From the NCBI RefSeq assembly GCF_900163635.1, contig NZ_FUID01000013.1, positions 1-43,083 of the forward strand: DNA of 43,083 nucleotides, given 5' to 3'. The notes below the pieces were generated by a model. That model was not told where the DNA came from. It was given only the letters and a program-made list of their open reading frames with translations, and did not search any database. A program made the translations under genes and the position numbers. Within the stretch, counting starts at the first letter, position 1; each line of letters starts with the position of its first letter. Below are positions 38,775-43,083 of the stretch, piece after piece. The DNA is from Leucobacter sp. 7(1) (GTDB lineage: Bacteria > Actinomycetota > Actinomycetes > Actinomycetales > Microbacteriaceae).

Positions 38775-39673
38775 GGCACGACTTCGGTGCCAATCCCCCG
38801 CTCGGTGAAGATTTCAAGCAGCACGGAGTGCGGCTCTCGGCCATCGATGATTGCCGCTTTCGGCACGCCACCGCGCACCGCGTCCAGGCAGGCCCGCATC
38901 TTCGGGATCATGCCTGATTCGAGGGTGGGAAGCATCTCCTCAAGCTCTGCGGCCTCGATCGAGGACACGAGGGAGTCGCGGTCAGGCCAGTTGGCGTAGA
39001 GCCCAGCAACGTCGGTGAGGATAACAAGCTTTTCTGCGCCGAGCGCTGCGGCGAGCGCGCCGGCTGCGGCATCCGCGTTCACGTTGAGGGAGTCGCCCGG
39101 TCGGTCCGCGTCGGGGGCGATTGAGGAGATGACGGGGATCAGTCCGGCCTCGAGCAGCGCGAGGACCGGTTCTACTCTCACGTCAACGACGTCGCCTACG
39201 AGGCCGAGATCTACGGCTGTGCCGTTCACGTCGATGGGGGGCCGGCGGCGGCCCACGAACAGGCCAGCGTCCTCTCCGGTCGTACCTGCCGCGAGGGGAC
39301 CGTGGGCGTTGATCTCGTCGACGAGCTCGGGGTTCACCTTGCCCGTGAGGACCATGCGAACAACTTCCATGGTCTCGGGGGTGGTGACACGATACCCGCC
39401 CTGGAACTCGCTCTCGATCCCGAGGCGTTCCAGCATCGCATTGATCTGGGGCCCGCCCCCGTGCACCACGACCGGGCGGATGCCGGTGTGGCGAAGGTAA
39501 ACCACGTCTTCAGCAAAGGCGCGCAGGAGCGACTCGTCAATCATGGCGTTGCCACCGAACTTGATCACCATGATCGCGTCGCGGAATTTCTTCAGCCAGG
39601 GCAGGGACTCGATGAGCACCTGTGCCTTGGCGGCGGCGCGGGTGTGGTCGAGGGTCTCAGTTGTTGTGGTCAT
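38771..39673 (-). CDS. argB: Acetylglutamate kinase
   Basis: A 300-residue amino acid kinase that phosphorylates N-acetylglutamate, the second step of arginine synthesis. Motifs are [22 protein letters not shown] and [20 protein letters not shown]. The N-terminal extension (about 1-30) is the mobile helix found in hexameric, arginine-inhibited enzymes, so feedback control by arginine is likely. It follows argJ by 9 bp and overlaps the next gene by 4 bp. argD, the usual next gene in actinobacterial operons, is missing. Confidence 0.96.
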   Translation of the reverse strand: MTTTTETLDHTRAAAKAQVLIESLPWLKKFRDAIMVIKFGGNAMIDESLLRAFAEDVVYLRHTGIRPVVVHGGGPQINAMLERLGIESEFQGGYRVTTPETMEVVRMVLTGKVNPELVDEINAHGPLAAGTTGEDAGLFVGRRRPPIDVNGTAVDLGLVGDVVDVRVEPVLALLEAGLIPVISSIAPDADRPGDSLNVNADAAAGALAAALGAEKLVILTDVAGLYANWPDRDSLVSSIEAAELEEMLPTLESGMIPKMRACLDAVRGGVPKAAIIDGREPHSVLLEIFTERGIGTEVVP

Positions 39674-39682
39674 CCGGCGTCC

Positions 39683-40852
39683 TTAGCTCGAGTACGCGCT
39701 GTTCTCGTGCACGTAGTCGTGCGTGAGGTCGTTGGTGCGGATCGTTGCCGTGTGGTCCCCCGAGAACAGCTCGATCTCGACGTGTGTGCGGCGCGGGGTG
39801 AGATCGCACTCCTCGACAGGACGGTCCGGCGCTCCCGCGTGGCAGAGGCGCACCCCGTTGAAGGACACATCGACCTGGTAGGGATCGAAGGCGGCCTCAG
39901 TGGTGCCGATCGCAGCGAGCACTCGGCCCCAGTTCGGGTCGTTACCGAAGATCGCTGCCTTGAACAGGTTGTTGCGCGCGACCGAACGGCCCACGTCGAC
40001 GGCATCAGCAACGCTGGCTGCGCCGCGCACCTCGATGTCGATATCGTGGCTGGCACCCTCGGCGTCCGCCTGGAGCTGCGCGGCGAGGCTATCGCACACC
40101 CCAGCGAGGGCCGCCGCGAACTCGGCCTCATCTGGCGTGATCCCGGAAGCACCGCTCGTCAGGAGCGTCACCTGGTCGTTTGTCGACATGCAGCCATCGG
40201 AGTCGAGTCGGTCGAAGCTCGGCCCGGTGGCGCCGCGCAGTGCGCGATCGAGCGCCGCGTCATCGAGGACCGCGTCAGTCGTGATGACCACGAGCATTGT
40301 CGCGAGCCCGGGCGCGAGCATGCCCGCTCCCTTGGCCATGGCTCCGATTGTCCAGCCATCGGCCGTATGCACGGCGGTCTTCTCGACGGAATCAGTGGTG
40401 AGGATCGCGGCGGGCGCGGTGGCGTCGGTGTCGCTCAGCCGGTTCAGGAGTTCGGGGACGCCGCCGACGATCTTGTCACGGAACGCCTGGTCACCGGTGC
40501 CGATCAACCCGGTGGAACACACAAGGACTTCCGCTGCCTCGGTCGGCTGCCCCGCGGCAGTCAGACCGGTCGCGACGGCCTCGGCGGTGAGCCGGGTCGT
40601 GTCGTAGCCAAAGTCTCCGGTGAAGCAGTTGGCGCCGCCTGAGTTCAGGATGATCGCGCGTGCGGGTCCCTCCTGGGCGACCTTGCGGCTCCACAGGATC
40701 GGGTTGGCCTGCGCGCGGTTGCTCGTGAAGACCACCGCGCTCGCCGGGGCGGGCCCGTCGTTCACCACGAGAGCCAGATCCGGCTTCCCCGTGCTCTTCA
40801 GGCCGACGGCGATCCCCGCCGAGCGGAATCCTGCTGGGGTGGTGACGGTCAC
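39683..40852 (-). CDS. argJ: Bifunctional glutamate N-acetyltransferase/ornithine acetyltransferase
   Basis: A 389-residue enzyme that recycles the acetyl group from acetylornithine to glutamate. It is made as a proenzyme and self-cleaves at the ATML motif; here Ala184-Thr185, in GMLAPGLATML, makes Thr185 the new N-terminal nucleophile. Flanking motifs (KGAGMLAPG; NCFTGD) match actinobacterial ArgJ. GTG at 40852 has AAGGAGA upstream. It follows argC by 49 bp. Its presence with argC and argB indicates the cyclic pathway without a separate ArgE. Confidence 0.96.
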   Translation of the reverse strand: MTVTTPAGFRSAGIAVGLKSTGKPDLALVVNDGPAPASAVVFTSNRAQANPILWSRKVAQEGPARAIILNSGGANCFTGDFGYDTTRLTAEAVATGLTAAGQPTEAAEVLVCSTGLIGTGDQAFRDKIVGGVPELLNRLSDTDATAPAAILTTDSVEKTAVHTADGWTIGAMAKGAGMLAPGLATMLVVITTDAVLDDAALDRALRGATGPSFDRLDSDGCMSTNDQVTLLTSGASGITPDEAEFAAALAGVCDSLAAQLQADAEGASHDIDIEVRGAASVADAVDVGRSVARNNLFKAAIFGNDPNWGRVLAAIGTTEAAFDPYQVDVSFNGVRLCHAGAPDRPVEECDLTPRRTHVEIELFSGDHTATIRTNDLTHDYVHENSAYSS

Positions 40853-40901
40853 GATCTCTCCTTGCGCGTGTAGTTGTGCGTGTCTGTGTGGTGTGTGCGG
40901 G

Positions 40902-41966
40902 TTACGGTGCGACGCCGTTGACGCTCAAGCCCGTGCTCTCGGGGAGGCCAAGGGCGATGTTCGCGGACTGAATGGCCGCGCCCGCGGTCCCCTTCGCGAG
41001 GTTGTCGAGCGCCGCGACAACAACAACGCGCCCCGCGGCCTCGTCGATCGCAAGGCCCATCAGGCAGGTGTTTGCCCCCAGTGTGTCTGCGGTGCGCGGA
41101 AACTCGCCGTCGGGGAGCACATGCACAAACGGCTCGTCCGCATACGCTGTCTCCCACGCCGCCCGCACTTCGGACGCACTCACCCCCGGGGCGAGCTTCG
41201 CCGTCGAGGTCGCGAGAATACCTCGGCTCATGGGAACGAGCACAGGTGTGAAACTCAGGGTGACATCCCCGCGCGCGCCTGCCCGGCGCAGCGACTGTTG
41301 AATCTCGGGAATGTGCCGGTGCGTACCGCCCACCGCGTAGGGGTTGGCCGTGCCCATGAGCTCTGCGCCAAGCAGGTGGGTCTTCGCTGCTTTGCCCGCA
41401 CCGGAGGGGCCCACCGCGAGTACCGTGACGATGTCGTCGGGAGCGATCACACCGGCCGCAATACCCGGGGCGAGCGAAAGCGCCACGGTCGAGGCGTTGC
41501 ATCCGGGAGCCGCGATGCGGGGTGCACCGATGAGTGCGTCCCGCTGCCGGGTCTGCCCGCTGGTGGCTGCGTCCGTAACGATCAGTTCGGGGACGCCGTA
41601 GCTCCACGCCTCGTGATGCTCCCCACCGTAAAAGGCCGCCCAGTCTGCGGCGTCCGTGAGTCGATGATCAGCACCACAATCAACGGCGAGACGCACATTG
41701 CTCAGCTGCGCCGTGAGTGCGCCTGACGCACCGTGCGGCAGCGCGAAGAACACGATGTCGTGCCCGTCGAGCACTTCCGGAGTCGTCTCCCCCAGGGTCA
41801 AGTGCGCGAGCGAGCGCAAGTGTGGCTGCGTCGCGATGAGCGGCTGGCCCGCGGTGGAGTGCCCGGTGACTGTGCGCACCTCGAACTCCGGGTGCGCGGC
41901 CAGCAGCCGCAACAGCTCTCCTCCGGCGTATCCTGACGCCCCTGCAACCGCCACGCTGTACGTCAT
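40902..41966 (-). CDS. argC: N-acetyl-gamma-glutamyl-phosphate reductase
   Basis: A 354-residue NADPH-dependent reductase for the third arginine step. The nucleotide-binding motif is [15 protein letters not shown] and the active-site Cys is Cys156 in APGCNAST. The [17 protein letters not shown] and PFVHVL regions are typical. AAGGAG lies five bases before the ATG. It is the first gene of argC-argJ-argB. I looked for an ArgR operator upstream and found no convincing one. Confidence 0.96.
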   Translation of the reverse strand: MTYSVAVAGASGYAGGELLRLLAAHPEFEVRTVTGHSTAGQPLIATQPHLRSLAHLTLGETTPEVLDGHDIVFFALPHGASGALTAQLSNVRLAVDCGADHRLTDAADWAAFYGGEHHEAWSYGVPELIVTDAATSGQTRQRDALIGAPRIAAPGCNASTVALSLAPGIAAGVIAPDDIVTVLAVGPSGAGKAAKTHLLGAELMGTANPYAVGGTHRHIPEIQQSLRRAGARGDVTLSFTPVLVPMSRGILATSTAKLAPGVSASEVRAAWETAYADEPFVHVLPDGEFPRTADTLGANTCLMGLAIDEAAGRVVVVAALDNLAKGTAGAAIQSANIALGLPESTGLSVNGVAP

Positions 41967-42029
41967 CGACGCTCCTTCCGCATGCCAACCTCTCTATTCT
42001 GGCACTTCACGGCGCACCAGCGGGCGCGC

Positions 42030-42071
42030 TATCCACAGCGACGCGGGAGGACTCCCCCGAAGTCGTGGATA
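42030..42071. terminator. Inverted repeat after the enoyl-CoA hydratase gene
   Basis: TATCCAC (42030-42036) and GTGGATA (42065-42071) enclose a shorter GGGA/TCCC stem. It lies between the hydratase and argC, on the 3' side of the hydratase. It may be a weak terminator; pairing is modest. Confidence 0.3.
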
Positions 42072-42104
42072 TGCGCGACCTGTGAGCGACGCTCGCGCGG
42101 CGGC

Positions 42105-42896
42105 CTAACGGTGCGTGAAGTTCGCGTCCCGCTTCTCGGAGAAGGCGCGCATGCCCTCCTTCTGGTCCTCTGTGGCAAACGCTGCCGCGAACGCGAGACG
42201 CTCAAAACGCAGCCCCTCAGCCAGCGGCATTTCTTGCGCCGCCTGCAGCGCGTCCTTCGCAGCGTAGAGCGCGGGCAGCGACTTCTCGGCAATTGTCGCG
42301 GCAGTCTTCTCGGCGTCGGCAAGCAGCTCGTCTGCCGGGACGACGCGTGCAACGAGCCCGGAACGCTCTGCCTCATCGGCGCGCATCATGCGCCCGGTGA
42401 GCACCATTTCCGCGGCCTTTGCCTTCCCGATCGCGCGCGGAAGTCGCTGTGATCCACCGAAGCCGGGGAGTACACCGAGGTTGATCTCGGGCTGGCCAAA
42501 CTTCGCGGTGTCTGCCGCCAGAATGAAATCGCACATCATGGCAAGCTCGCAGCCGCCGCCGAGCGCGAAGCCCGCGACCGCGGCGATCACCGGGGTCCGC
42601 ATCCGTTCGAAGCCGCCCCACCCGGGGAACGGCCCGCCGAGGAACATGTCGCTGAAGCCAAGCTCGGCCATCTCCTTGATGTCAGCCCCCGCCGCGAACG
42701 CGCGCTCCGAACCCGTAATGACAATGCAGCCGATCTCGGGTGAGGCGTCGAACGCGAGCGAGGCCTCGATCAGCTCAGTGACGAGCGTCGAGTTCAACGC
42801 GTTCAGTGCCTCGGGCCGGTTCAGGGTGATCCAGCCGACCCGGCCGCGCACCTCCGTCAGGATTGCCGTGTACTCGGGCTGTGCTGCTGCGCTCAT
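42105..42896 (-). CDS. Enoyl-CoA hydratase/isomerase
   Basis: A 263-residue crotonase-fold enzyme, most likely an enoyl-CoA hydratase of beta-oxidation. The oxyanion-hole segment is [11 protein letters not shown] (about 68-78) and catalytic glutamates are Glu117 ([11 protein letters not shown]) and Glu137 ([16 protein letters not shown]). ATG at 42896 starts [11 protein letters not shown] and has GAGAGG upstream; the longer frame to 42941 has no such site. An IS481-type element end lies 132 bp upstream, so its native promoter region may be cut. It is followed by argC on the same strand, 138 bp on. Confidence 0.94.
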   Translation of the reverse strand: MSAAAQPEYTAILTEVRGRVGWITLNRPEALNALNSTLVTELIEASLAFDASPEIGCIVITGSERAFAAGADIKEMAELGFSDMFLGGPFPGWGGFERMRTPVIAAVAGFALGGGCELAMMCDFILAADTAKFGQPEINLGVLPGFGGSQRLPRAIGKAKAAEMVLTGRMMRADEAERSGLVARVVPADELLADAEKTAATIAEKSLPALYAAKDALQAAQEMPLAEGLRFERLAFAAAFATEDQKEGMRAFSEKRDANFTHR

Positions 42897-43022
42897 GGGG
42901 GCCTCTCGCTCGGGGTGCAGGATCGTGGGGTGCCCGCGCAACCGCGCGCGGGGCGTACCCTCACCCTAAGCCTGCCACTCCACGCTCTACGCCAAAAGCG
43001 CGAAAACGCACCGCGCCAGCGC

Positions 43023-43028
43023 CCTAGA
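43023..43028. repeat. NCTAGN target hexamer of the right IS481-type element
   Basis: CCTAGA abuts the first base of the insertion sequence and fits the NCTAGN target of IS481. It differs from the ACTAGC hexamer at the left edge, so the two element ends come from independent insertions. Confidence 0.65.
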
Positions 43029-43083
43029 TGTACCCGGCCAGGACGTTGGTAGCGGCGAGCCTGGTTGAAATCACGAGAACCTC
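43029..43083 (+). mobile_element. Left end of an IS481-type insertion sequence (partial)
   Basis: The last 55 bases begin TGTACCCGGCCA and match the inverted terminal repeat of the left element over about 25 bases with three mismatches. No transposase C-terminus is encoded here, so it is probably the other end of the same type of element, in plus orientation, with its transposase starting beyond the window. It lies 132 bp upstream of the enoyl-CoA hydratase. Confidence 0.7.

Noticed and set aside
42029..42071. A DnaA-box-like CTATCCACA as part of an origin
   Set aside because: Only one such site, with no AT-rich region, dnaA or dnaN nearby.
43024..43083. Partial minus-strand gene ending in LAATNVLAGYI, similar to a plus-strand AATNLMAGYN ending at 60
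   Set aside because: The similarity is explained by the shared terminal inverted repeat of the IS. The true transposase frame at the left edge is a different one.

Overview
The window is 43 kb of high-GC (roughly two thirds G+C) actinobacterial DNA. Its gene families point to Microbacteriaceae, perhaps a Leucobacter-like organism; this is inferred from gene content, not proven. Evidence for the lineage includes the actinobacterial DapD type, a DUF3117 protein, an LppP/LprE-type lipoprotein, LAxTG sortase motifs, start codons closely preceded by TAnnnT, and a gene order shared with mycobacteria (fdx-dapC, dapD/dapE, DUF3117, O-methyltransferase, tatB, mrp, DUF1003, MgtE-N/CBS). I saw no tRNA, rRNA, CRISPR array, prophage or plasmid origin.

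Edges: both ends carry exactly 55 bp of an IS481-type insertion sequence. Bases 1-55 hold the transposase C-terminus and one terminal inverted repeat. Bases 43029-43083 hold the opposite terminal repeat. Each abuts an NCTAGN hexamer, the classic IS481 target, and the two hexamers differ. The equal 55-bp overhangs suggest a contig cut at a multicopy IS by a k-mer assembler.

0-3.7 kb: two exported proteins on the minus strand, a repeat-rich protein with three SLH-like C-terminal repeats and an LppP/LprE-like lipoprotein. 3.8-7.2 kb: argG, then aldo/keto reductase-mdh. 7.3-11.3 kb: the giant RNA helicase hrpA. 11.3-15.1 kb: a Lrp/AsnC regulator divergent from an MFS transporter and an M20 amidohydrolase, a probable self-contained uptake and hydrolysis module. 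15.1-18.9 kb: a RluA-type pseudouridine synthase, an SRPBCC protein, a general-stress-like membrane protein and a beta-propeller lipoprotein.

18.9-25.2 kb: a translationally coupled trio (soluble MgtE-N/CBS protein, DUF1003 protein, Mrp ATPase), a PAS-GGDEF-EAL c-di-GMP enzyme, tatB and an O-methyltransferase. 25.2-32.5 kb: two large LAxTG cell-wall proteins (an alkaline-phosphatase-superfamily enzyme and a lamin-tail/phytase-like protein) bracketing DUF3117 and the divergent lysine/DAP genes dapE and dapD. 32.6-38.0 kb: an ABC exporter, citrate synthase, and the fdxA-dapC pair. 38.1-42.0 kb: argC-argJ-argB followed by a small prepilin-peptidase-like gene. 42.1-42.9 kb: an enoyl-CoA hydratase.

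Metabolically the window joins arginine synthesis (argC, argJ, argB, argG), the succinylase branch of DAP/lysine synthesis (dapD, dapC, dapE) and two TCA-cycle enzymes (gltA, mdh). Long, often perfect hairpins separate many transcription units.
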